Source: Larus michahellis (lineage: Eukaryota > Chordata > Aves > Charadriiformes > Laridae). Taken from it: DNA of 64,000 nucleotides. Within the stretch, counting starts at the first letter, position 1, and the number at the start of each line of letters is the position of its first letter. Made by a program: the position numbers and the translations under genes. The DNA is taken from contig NC_133900.1 of the NCBI RefSeq assembly GCF_964199755.1, positions 16,321,201 through 16,385,200 of the forward strand, read 5' to 3'. Under the pieces are notes generated by a model that worked only from the letters and a program-made list of their open reading frames with translations, was not told the origin of the DNA and made no database searches. Of this stretch, positions 11,697-22,700 are shown piece by piece.

Positions 11697-12462
11697 AGTG
11701 AAATTACAAATTTGCCAACTGATTTTAAGGTGAAGATTCCTAAGGTTTGAAGATTCCTAGAAATTAGTATTAGTTGGAGATAAGCTTACTCTAAATATTT
11801 TTTAAAAACATGAGTAAATTATAATATTTTTGCAGCTCTAGCACGAAATTAACTATTTATACTTTTCAGCTAAAAGAGGATGATAGTAAAGATGTAGCAT
11901 CTATAGCAGTTCACGTTGCTAAGAGAAAAGGTGGGTTTTTTTCTGTGCGGACCTAAACGCAATAATTGGGTTTGTAAGATGGTTTTAGTGCTAGCAACAA
12001 TTTTTATTGTAAATTATTTATTTTAGTTGATCTTGTTACATGGGTGGTCACCTGTTCACTTTAGACATTGGTTACAGTAATTTATTTTTAAGAGATACTT
12101 TAAAATAGAATACTCATAGAACAAGTGGTAATTGATGTGACTTGTTTTATTTTTGGACGCAGATATCAAATCTGCAGAAGTGATATACAGATGACTTTTT
12201 TCAAACTTTTATAGTTCTCATGTTCCAAGCCAGAGTGGTATAACCTCTGTTTATAGAATACTTGCTAAGTGTACATTGCCTCCTAAAGATATTTAATAAT
12301 TCTTGCTTAACATGAAATTTATTAATATAGATAAGAATTTTTGATGGATTAAGTTTTTTACAGATGTGAGTAACTGGACATTCTCATAATATAGTTTAAA
12401 TAAACTGCGTATTGTAAAAGAATCTTTGTTTTGTTAAAGTTCAGCTGTATATTAAACGAAAC

Positions 12463-12468
12463 AATAAA
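12463..12468 (+). terminator. Distal poly(A) signal AATAAA of CLGN
   Basis: Consensus hexamer about 1 kb after the stop codon, in the sense orientation. It is the likelier main site from 3' UTR length. Confidence 0.5.
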
Positions 12469-12485
12469 ACTGCAGTCACCAGAAG

Positions 12486-14345
12486 CCTCTTGCTGCTTGG
12501 CAGCTGCCTATAATACTAGTAGGGTATAAAATGCAGGTAAATGCAGTCATACATTAAAAACAAGTAAAAGTACATTAATTCATAAGGTACTTAACAGATT
12601 TCCTTGTGCCTGACAAGATGCTAGTTCACTTAAAAAAGAAATATTTTCACAGCAAATGGAGTCAGCAAAGATTCCACAGAAGTCTGAAATGAATGCTTAA
12701 TTAACCCTAATGAAGAAGACAGTGTCTTTAAGTGCTTGTGTTGAAGCATTCAAAAGTAATTATATTGGACTTTATTTTGTGTGAACTACGTGGAAAGGCC
12801 TCTTTGTTGGTTCTTGGGTTGGTTTCTTTTTTCTTTAAGTTAAATGCAAGTTCCCTCTTCTTTATTTAGGGTCTGCATGCAAAAGGTAAGAAGTGAAGAC
12901 TCCAGACCCTTCCCCCTGCCTCTGACTTTTCAAGCAACAGATAGAAGTTGTTGCCAATGCAGCATCCTGCTGGTAACAGCTACTGTGAGCTGTCGGGGAG
13001 CATTTTGGCATTCTTTTTCAACTAATCCTGTCTGAGTCTGGTAACAGTCCTTTGGAATTGTTGCAGCATTTAGGCGTGGGTTTGGGGGGTGGTTTTTGTT
13101 TGTTTGTTTGGGGTTTGTTTGGTTTTTTTTGGTGTGATATAGTTACTTCAGGGACTGGTCACCCCTCAGGGGACGCTAGTCTTCCCTTAGGGCATTGAAT
13201 TTAAGGTTCCCATAAAGTCTTGATTAATGTCCCATCAACACCTTTGCTTGTACCTCACTTCAGTAAATAAGGAGCCATTTACTATGAGTAAAATGGTCTT
13301 GTGAGGCCATGACTCAAGGGTGCTGTTTGCAGGAATACTGACTCTGCAAAGCCCATCTCACTTTAATACTGATTTAATGACTTCGATTACCTGGAACCTG
13401 GAGATAGAAGACATCAGTAAGTGTGCGCGTCAGCTTACTTGGACATAGTCTTAATGCTAGTAATTAGGGGAGAAATACCAGAGCTTTGGGGATTTGAGAC
13501 TCTGCATGGAGAAAGTCAGGCAAAAGGGGAACCCCCTTCCATTGACACTTTGTAACACTGAGGTTTCACCTGCAGGTCCTGCGTGTAGTCCATCTATATC
13601 TGAACAGGTATTTCAGGAAAAATCTTTGATCTTGCTATCAATGGCTGCTTGAAGGTGCTTTGAAATTAACAAACTAATGGTAATCCAGTTCCAGGATGCC
13701 TTGCTGTTAAGACTGTCAGTCATCTTTGGAACACCAGGAGCATCGGGCCTCTGCAGCCTGCACTCCCACTGGCTACATTGTAGCTCCATAAAAGTGGGGT
13801 TTTACTGAGGACACCAAATCCCAGACTGAGACTTTTCATTATTCAGGGAAGAATAAGTAGGACTGACGCCAATTGTATTTAATTACAACTGAAGCTACTC
13901 CTCAGTTAGCTTCCACCTTCATGAAGGTATGATGAAGTAATTCTGGTTTCTGTCTAATGTAGTGCTCATTACCTGTGTAGCAAAAGGTAAAGTCTCATCT
14001 ATTCTAACTTGCCTTAAAGCTCTTCCACATGAAGAGGCGCAAGTTTCAGCTTTGACAAGACTGGATGCACTCTACCAACCCTTTTCCTTTTTTCTTTAGC
14101 CACAAGAGAAAAATATACAGAATTGTAAGATTCATGGGTGAAAATACAAAGTGAGTCAGGAACTGGAATCTTGCTAAAAATAGATTAATAAACTCAGGTT
14201 TACTGTTAATACTTGCTAATTACATCTAGTCTTTCAGACACTTCAGCTATGTAGAAACAATTTAAGATGATGGCAACCCCTACTACTTTGTCACCTTTTG
14301 ACTACAGATAGTTATGAGACGTTTTAGGGTTTACAAATGTTAAAC
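12486..14345. other. Intergenic spacer between convergent CLGN and SCOC
   Basis: No exon or recognisable transposon was found. There is a G/T-rich low-complexity stretch at about 13076-13135 (repeated tttg/gggttt). Confidence 0.6.
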
Positions 14346-14349
14346 CAAA

Positions 14350-16588
14350 CTAATCGAGACAAATAAAAAGTTTTTATTTAGTGTAAAGTCAGAAATACAA
14401 CATCTTTAAAATGTTCATAAGTTAAATGAAGGCCACAGTAGTGGGATGTAAAATGGTCTATAGCTGAAATGACTATTATATATACACCGACAGATAAAAT
14501 ATCACTACCCAGTCTTACAATACAAAATCATGATTTTAAGATTACTTGATCTTGGGGAATTGCTGAAGTGTAACAAGCGCATGCTCTGTTACCACTTGAT
14601 CTCCTACAATGCAGATGGAGATGTGCAGTGACATGGTTTTAAAGCTAGGATGGCTGTAATGCAATGCAATCTTTAGAAGTCGCGTGCTTAGTGTGATTGT
14701 TTTTCATTTTAATGCTCAAACCCTGGACTAACCATGTGATCTACTCTACCTTCTAGCATTTCTTGGATAAATCTAGAGTTCCAGGTAGGCAGTAAAGTGA
14801 GAGAGTAGTTCATAGAAGATTAAAAATAAATTTTGATGTTTACAGGACCCCATGACACAGATGGTATCAGCCATTTGTGCCTTGGTGGGTAAAACTTGTT
14901 TTCATCATCAGGTTTCTTGACTCAAACTTCTAAACAGCCCTCAGACCGAACCATTGGTGCTTTGTTTGCAATCATTTGACTTTGCTGATGTTCCAGTGAG
15001 TGCTGTACAGCCCTCTTAAATGGGAAGAAATGGGAGACCTTGCCTTCCGGGTGGGGAAACCTCACAATGCCAGCTTACACTTGAGACACAGCAGTGCTTA
15101 GCTGCCAAGGAACTTGGGGTTTGAGAGGGATTTTATCCACTCATTCAGTTCCTGCAGCTTTATTTTATAGAGTTCATCACAGCAAGGCTGAAAGAGATTC
15201 TTGAACTAGTGCTTTCCTTTTGTTAAAAGGTAAAGTACAATGGCTTCGCTACTGAAGAGAGAGAACTCAGTTCTAGGTAATGTCCATAAATAAGTCTGCA
15301 GTGCTGCTGTATGGCAAGATGAAAGAGATGCAACTGAGTACTGCTAAAAGTTACAGTGTTTGTATTTCAGCTTCTGCTCTCCCTTAATACTGATTATGTT
15401 AGACGTCACCTCTGGGAAGTGCTCAGACCCATAATCTGGGCTGAGCTCCTTTACAAAACCTGCTAACAAACAGCCAAGCCAGTGAAAAAAAACAGGATGC
15501 CTTGACACGAGGCATTGCTCAGAGCAGCAAAGATCTGAAAGGCAAAAGCCACCTTTGTTCCACTGCAGTCTTCTGCCTTAGATGTTTCTGTGCAGTGCCT
15601 CAAGAGGTACTTCACAAGCGCAGGCTGTGGGGCAGGAAAACAGTTGCTCTAAGGCCTGAAGCAAAGACAAGTTTGGCACTTCGGGAGGAAAATAAAAGGT
15701 GGCGAGGAAAGACTTGTTCTCGGTTCCTCACTGCAGATTGTTCACAATGAGCATGAGGAACACTGTTGACCACCTGTTTCTGTAAAGCTTATTACTCAGG
15801 ATTTTATAAATAAAAACTCTTCATCACACAACTGAAAAACTTCGGGAAGACCATACCTCATGATGCTGTGCCTGATCGTTCTCTGAGGAACCTGGGAAGT
15901 GAGAATAGTCTGAAGCGTACATCTTACAAACTACAAACACTCTGATACTGCATCAGTTTGGTATTTCCCTGATGTAAGTTCCTTGATCCTCTTCCCTTAC
16001 CCTCCCCCTTCCCAAAAAATTTTAAGTGTTTTTCTGTACTCAAGCCCTGCAAATAATGTCATACTGTTACTGCTTCATAGAAATTCTTAACTGGTTTATA
16101 GCCTTTTGTTTAAAAGTTGCTTTGCAGAGCTATGGAAAGAACTATATAGTAATCTAAATATATTTGAGGTGAAAAAGGTGATGATATTAGACTTTGAATA
16201 TTTTTCTTAAATGAGGTTTCAACACAATATTATAACTGTATTATTTTGCAAGTCAAGAGTGCTACCCTAAGACCTCATAGAGCGCCAACAAACTTTTGTT
16301 TAACCTGACAAACTGAATTCAATTTTTAACAAGATATGCCCATTTTTAAAACAAGTATGAAAGTTTAGTAAGTCTCTACACTACATTTGCACATTCCTTA
16401 ATCTTAACAATACACAAACTTATGTCTCCTGTTCATGATAATGTTCTTAATTCTGTTTATCACCAAAGTTTATACTCTTCAGGTATCCAGTAAAGCCACA
16501 AACTAAGGTATTTTAGCTCATGTAGCTTATGTCAATTAAAACAAAAAAAGACAGCAGCAATACAATGACATCATCTGTGAGTCAACCC
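14350..16588 (-). other. SCOC: SCOC 3' untranslated region (proposed)
   Basis: The stretch follows the SCOC stop codon on the minus strand and contains no further coding exon. Minus-strand AATAAA hexamers occur at 15164-15159 and 14378-14373, allowing 3' UTRs of about 1.4 and 2.2 kb. Several open frames here are short and have no recognisable product. Confidence 0.55.
14362..14378. terminator. Facing poly(A) signals on both strands
   Basis: AATAAA on the plus strand (14362-14367) lies four bases from AATAAA on the minus strand (14378-14373). The minus copy is a good candidate for the distal SCOC poly(A) signal. Confidence 0.55.
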
Positions 16589-16731
16589 TTACTTCCTTTT
16601 GCTTTTTGTGTCAGTTGTTTGGAAAACACTAGACGCTGACATCAGATTTTCTATATACTGTCCAAGAACTTGGTTTTCTGATTTCAGTTTCAAGTTTTCT
16701 TCCTTAACAGCATCTACTCGTGCTGAGAGAT
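16589..16731 (-). CDS. SCOC: SCOC last coding exon
   Basis: On the minus strand the acceptor is cctttgcag before 16731. The frame reads (D)[20 protein letters not shown] and then [26 protein letters not shown], with TAA at 16591-16589. It contains the C-terminal half of the coiled coil and the polar tail. Confidence 0.96.
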
Positions 16732-19700
16732 CTGCAAAGGTGATAGTACAAGAAAAATATTAGACACTATTGCATGCAATAACAAATATGTTCTATGTGC
16801 CTACATCAAACTATTCACACTTTTAATGTGGGAAACATTGCCGTAAGGTATTATCTTATAAAACACTCTGCTACTCGCACCTTTTCTTTTAAAGACCATT
16901 TTTCTCTATTATTTTGTAGTACAGTATTTTGACAAACTTGTTAAACAAACCTACTGTTAGTCTGTATCCTTAGTCTTTTATTGAATTTTTTTGGATTAGG
17001 CTATTGCAAACTAAACTACTTGGTAATGAGCAGGCTCAAAGGTGTATTTCAACTAATGAGCCTGGGGAAGTTAACTGTATCGCCCCTTCTGCTTGAAGTG
17101 TATTATGAGAGTCAAGCGCACATTATGTTGCTTAAAGAGGAAAAAAATTAACAGTTCTGAGACCTTGCTTATGTACCTTCAGCTGCATAAGTGACATACT
17201 TCTGGACACTTTGACTAAGGTAGGGCAGAACAGTAAAGTCTCTTCTTTTGCTTATGACTCTCTGCTTGTAAAAAAATCTGAGGTGTCAAACTGCTAACCT
17301 TCAAGCGTGTGCTGCAGTTCCAAAACTTGATTAATAAGCCGTGTTTTCTCTTCTAATTCCACCTGATTCTCAGCCTCAACAGCTGCAAAAAATCATGAGA
17401 GTTTTAGTGCAACCTTTGTTAACAGCTGGAAATTATATTAAGTAGAAAAAAATAACAAGAACGTTAAGAACTTATACCATCCATGTCGGCGTTCATCATT
17501 GCAGAACAGGCTCTTTCCGCTTTTGAGGAGAGTTTTCCTGAGAGATGCTCTGCTTAAGGAGGGGGGAAAAAAAAAGAGAACACTGAGGCAGCTGTTAGTG
17601 AAACTGCCTTTATATTTGGATTTTTAGATGCATTTTTCTAATTGGTGTTGAAAAGCCAGCACTGAAGCCTAAGCCAGAACAACGGGGTTTTTTTAGTGTT
17701 CATCAATTATTTTTGGTATCTGAAGATAATTCTTCAGGTATCTATGCTTCAGTTTACAAAGACAGCTGATCTAGATGACTCCCTAACGTATAAAATAACC
17801 GATTTTACACGTTGCCGCCTTCTAGCCACCGATCCTTCTGGAATTGGCTATTAAAGCCCACCCGCCTCCGCCGCTGTCCGGGGCCCTGGGCCTGCAGGGC
17901 CGGGCCTGTTTGCTCCGGCTCCACTCGCGCCGAGCCGAGCCCCCCCCGCCTCGCCCCGCATCCCCGCCGCAGGGACGGTGAACGGCAGCGCCGCAGGGCC
18001 CTTCCCCGCAGGACCCTCCGCCGGGCCCGCTGCCGAGGCCAACAGCATCCTCTCCGAGGCCCGCCCTCCCCGCCGCGACGCCTCACCTGCCGCCGCCCCG
18101 GCCCCGGCCCGCTCCTCGCTCTGCGCCTGCGCCGACCTCCCCGGCCGCGGGCCCTGCGCGCGCAGCGGGCTGCCCTAGCCAATGGGCGGGCCGAGGGGCG
18201 GGGCGGGGCCCCGGCGTGCGGCTGAGGGCGGGCTGAGGGCGGGCTGAGGGCGGGCTGAGGGCGGGCTGAGGGCGGGCTGAGGGCGGGCGGGAGAAGCGGT
18301 CGCAGCCCAGACCTTGTCCGCCTCACGGGCGGGTTTAGTCCCCTTAAATCCCACCGAGTTGCGGGTAAAATAATGGAAGTGACTAGTAAGTACGCGATTA
18401 AATGAATATCAGTGTTTTCCTCACAAACTCGTTTCGCGCTCGTTTCCTAGGGCAGGTGTTTAGAGCGGTGGTCCTCAACCCTGAGTCGTGTTCAGGAGAA
18501 GTTAAGAAAAGGCAGGTGTTCCCCAGCACCTAACTCCTTCAGGTTTAGGAAGGCTGGCATAAGCCTGAGGAACCTCTTTCTTCACCGAAAGGGTTATCAA
18601 GCATTGGAACAGGCTGCCCAGGGAAGTGGTGGAGTTGCCATCCCTGGAGGTATTTAAAAGACAGGTAGATGTGGTGCTGAGGGACGTGGTTTAGTGGTGG
18701 TTTTGGCATGTTAGGTTGATGCTTGGGCTCTGTTTTCTCTGAGGCTAGAAGGTCTCTTCCAACCTAGGTGATTCTATGATTCTAACCTCAAGAGAAAACC
18801 AAGCGTGCCTGTGGCTGTGAGTGACCCTCTGGTGCTGGTATGTGGAGCTTCCACTCTGGCAGATCGATAATCCTTCTGCACAGCAGTGTCAAGGCTAAGA
18901 AACCTGTGATTTAGCTCCTTTCTTCTGGATCTGACAGCATTATAGATCATATCACGTGGAAACCCAAGTAACTTCATAGTAAGTCTCATCTAGTAGCTCA
19001 GTAGCTCCAGACCACCACTCCTCTTTCTGTGTTCTTTCCCTGGTTCCCTAGAGGGAATAACCCTTGCTGCACAGGGTGATTCCTCCCTTTGGACCTCATA
19101 GGACAGTCTACAAGCCACAGTAAAGACAACACACAGGACCTGAGCTAATTTTAGTGGCTTTACTGAAATGCCTGCACTGTATGATTTGTAGTTTTATAGG
19201 TACTATGTTGCATGGACCATATGTTGCAGTGAATTATATCCATACCATATCCGTATGTTGCAGGAATACCTCCAAAATAAATAATTTGCTGCTGCGGAGA
19301 TACTCAGGAAGATAAAGGCATTTGGGAAATGTGCCCTCTACTGTATTTTTTTAATACACTTCAGAAGGTATGTATTTCTGATATCTACATGTTCTGGGTG
19401 CCTCCACAATATTATTAACATTGTGTTAATAACTTTTTTAACCTCCCAATCACATAAATTCAGAGTAGACTGAATGCTGTTCCAGTTATGAAAACATATT
19501 TTAGAGTCTTGCAGTCTGTTTGTACTGGAAAATGAGTCTGTCAATTTCAGTTCCATTAGCTGGTTTACTTAAAAGTATATCACCTTCTCTACAAAAGGCA
19601 TTTTTAACCCAGTAATCCTGCTTAATTCTTGCAAGCTGTCCTCTCAGGTAGTAGCTGGGTTTTAGGAGCTTGTTCGTAACTCCCCTTGATTGCTGTTTTT

Positions 19701-22700
19701 AAAATGACAGGTGCTTGTCACTCTGTTGTGATCTTGCTGCACTCGCTATGTGGCAAGCCTGGTAATCAACAGGTTCTCATAATTCTTTTTAGCAAGACAG
19801 TCTCCAGTACTTCAATTAATGAAAAAATGTGGCCAGAGTCTGCAGGTGGATACAGATGTATGGAGAGCTTGCTTACCTGGTAAAGAACTTGCTGTGTTTT
19901 ATACTATAAGAGGAGAAAAAAAATATTGTGGGCTAATCTTGGGGAAATGCACCTCTCTGCTGCAGAAATTCCACTTTGCTCACTGTGTTACGTTTGCAGT
20001 TTATTGTCTAAACTGCCCCAAAATGAGCAAAGTGGTAAAATCCTTGATATTGAGTTATGGGACAGAATGGAAACCAGGCATATTGGCTCCTATGCTGTCG
20101 TAGCCAAACAAGAGTTGGTGGTTTACCTACTGTTTCCATTTTCAGTATGCATACTGTTGAGGGTTCGTTCTACTTCACATGGTTGTGGTTTCTGACTGTA
20201 GTATTTTCTTTTCATTCTTAACTTGGAAATTTGGGCTTGAGCACCAGGCTGAAACTCCTTTTCAGAAGTTAACCTGTGTGGGAGGTTTTTTGGTTTTCCT
20301 TTAGAGACAATTGTCTTTATCTGAGCCTCCACTGTTAGCATGGCAGAGAGGCTGTCAGCAGAGAACAGATGGCGCCTTTAGTCTAGTGCTGTGTGTTACT
20401 AGGTTAGTGTTAAAGAGTTGCACAGATGCTTCTTTAGGTTTGTACCGCAGTACACTCAGACATAGTGGATCTCACACAATGCATCTTCCTACTGTTAAGT
20501 GCTTAATATGAATCCCTTTACCCTAGTATCTGAGACAGTACGACTGGCCCATGCTCTTGGGCCCCAGCATTTAGAAGCTGTTTCTGTGTGACCTGGCTAT
20601 GGTCTGCACAGACCAGGGACGAAGACTGCTGGCTTGATGCTGCTGGGTGCAAACTCCACAGAGAGGATGCCTATGCCTAGCTCATCTTGCTTTCCCTTAA
20701 AAAGGTTTGCCTTCCTAACCCTCCCTCTATTTTCCAGTGCAAAGAAGTCAACCCCAGGATTCTAAATACCTGATGCGTTACCAGATTTAAACACACAAAC
20801 AAACAAAAAAACCAAAGCCCAACACATTACAGAAAAAAGCCCACAGCCCAAAGTATTTTTCATGAGAAATCAACCAAACCAACAGAAGCTTAGAATATCC
20901 CATGACTTACCTATTTGCTTTTCAAATTCCTTACCTCACCTGTCTTGCATTGGGTAATACATCATCAATGAAATTTGTTGTGCACTTTAAATTTGAAGCT
21001 TTAGGGATTTACAGTATATCCCAAACAATAAGATTCCTTTTATAATTGTAGGATGTGTCTCAGGGAAGGCATACCTATGTATGTGTGTAGAGTACCAATA
21101 TTACCTTGCATTTTAGGAGTGTGCTTGGTGTCCCCTTTGACTGGAGGAGGCCGATTCAAGCCCTTGTATAACAATTCTTGCTTTTATCAGCCTGTAGTAT
21201 TTTGTTAACTCTTGTGTTAGAAAGTGTCATTTCTTTGTTCTTTAAGTTGTTAGCAGGGCAAGTCTTGTCTGGGAACTGTTCCTAGGAGAACCTCAAACAA
21301 TCTGTCCTCAGGGATCTGGCAGCATTTGCTTCTCTGTGGTTTCCCCACTCACTGGAAGGGGCAAAATTAATGGGGTAAACATGTAAGTGTGAGCAAATCG
21401 GTCAAGTTCACTATGTGGCTGTTTACTTTGAGCATTTGGAATATGCAGCACAAGGCTGAGAGACTAGGTACAAACTGTTCACAGAGCTTTTTTTTAAGTT
21501 TTGTTTACAAAGTTATGCTCCCTACTTTAGAGAACATATACCTTATCAAGAAAATTAAATAAAATCAATATCAATAAAATTAAATATGCCGCTCCTGGGG
21601 AGCAGCATAACAACTCTGCACTTCAAAAAGAAGAAATAGGAGGATTCTCTTTATTACTAGAAATACTTGGACACTGCCCTAAGTAATGTTCTGCTGTTCG
21701 GTTTATTAAACTGTTTTTACACTACACACTAGATTACTCTCTTCAGGTAAGTGGATTTTCTGACTGAAGAGTTATGAAGAGAGTTTGTAATTTTTAGCAG
21801 CGTGTCAGAGCTCCTGAAGTCAAAACTTGACTTGGATGTAACTAAGAACAGGTGCTAATCCCTTTCTTTCTTACTAATTCGTTTTGTATTTTCGAAGGCA
21901 TTTGGTTAAAGCAGGGGAGGCATTCGTAATATTGTCATGTATATTAAATTTATAGGAACAAGTTTCACTTTACAATTGCAATTATCTATACTTACTTGTA
22001 TTCTAAGTTCTGATTAAGCTTTCCTAAAACTAGCTGACGTTGCTGGCAAAAGGAATTAATTTATTCAGTTTCACTGAAAGAGCATTTTTTGCTCAAAATA
22101 GCAACAATCTCCCTAGGATATAAAGCATCATTAATAGTTTACCTGAATGCATATACGTATACAGTTACCAAACTACAGGAGATAATTTTATTGCTCTGGA
22201 CTTAGACTCTAAGCGATTGCTGCTAATGACAAACAGTTTCAGACGTTTTATTTCTCAAACTCTGGTGTACCTCCTGTTTTTTCCGTGGTACACAGTACAA
22301 ACCAACAAGCCTTTCACTTCCTTTTTGGCAACGTTACAGGCGCTAGAGGCGCCTGCGTAAGCTGACTGATGACAGAGGGTTCACTGTTCACCACTAGAAT
22401 AGAAATGTATTCTCCTTTTCACTAACAGAAGAAGGTATTGTGCATATTTCTGAGATGAGTTTGCTATTCGAACTGTACTGTTTTCTCCTTTAGCTAATTA
22501 TTGCCACAAAGAAAAAGACAAAAAGGAATACAAATGGCTTAATTCTTTTTCCTTGCAATACTAACTCGCAAGACCCTTTACATCAAATCTTCATCATTTT
22601 GTTTCTCTGTGGAAATGACAGACTTGGAGAAGCTTTTTTTCAAGTAATGTTGCTTTACACCAGAATTCTTTGCAATTATTGTTACTCTTTCTGAGTAACA

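Larger units (their letters stand above)
11464..12485 (+). other. CLGN: CLGN 3' untranslated region (proposed)
   Basis: The sequence after the stop contains AATAAA at 11691-11696 and again at 12463-12468. The second site gives a 3' UTR of about 1 kb, close to the length I recall for the mammalian gene; the first would give about 0.25 kb. The exact cleavage site cannot be seen. Confidence 0.55.
17810..18330. promoter_or_regulatory. SCOC: CpG-island promoter of SCOC (proximal)
   Basis: About 500 bp of very GC- and CpG-rich sequence lies in an AT-rich setting, immediately 5' of the shared SCOC exons on the minus strand. It holds a strong minus-strand splice donor (CGGCAG/gtgagg, exon edge 18087), a CCAAT motif next to GGGCGG at 18180-18187, and many GC boxes up to 18295. 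There is no TATA box. Long open frames cross it on both strands but are a by-product of GC richness. Confidence 0.8.

Noticed and set aside
17805-18326. A 173-codon open frame on the minus strand (and a 137-codon one on the plus strand) through the SCOC CpG island
   Set aside because: The composition is almost pure Arg/Pro/Ala/Gly, runs through the 11-bp array and matches no known protein. It is explained by GC richness, and a consensus splice donor interrupts it.
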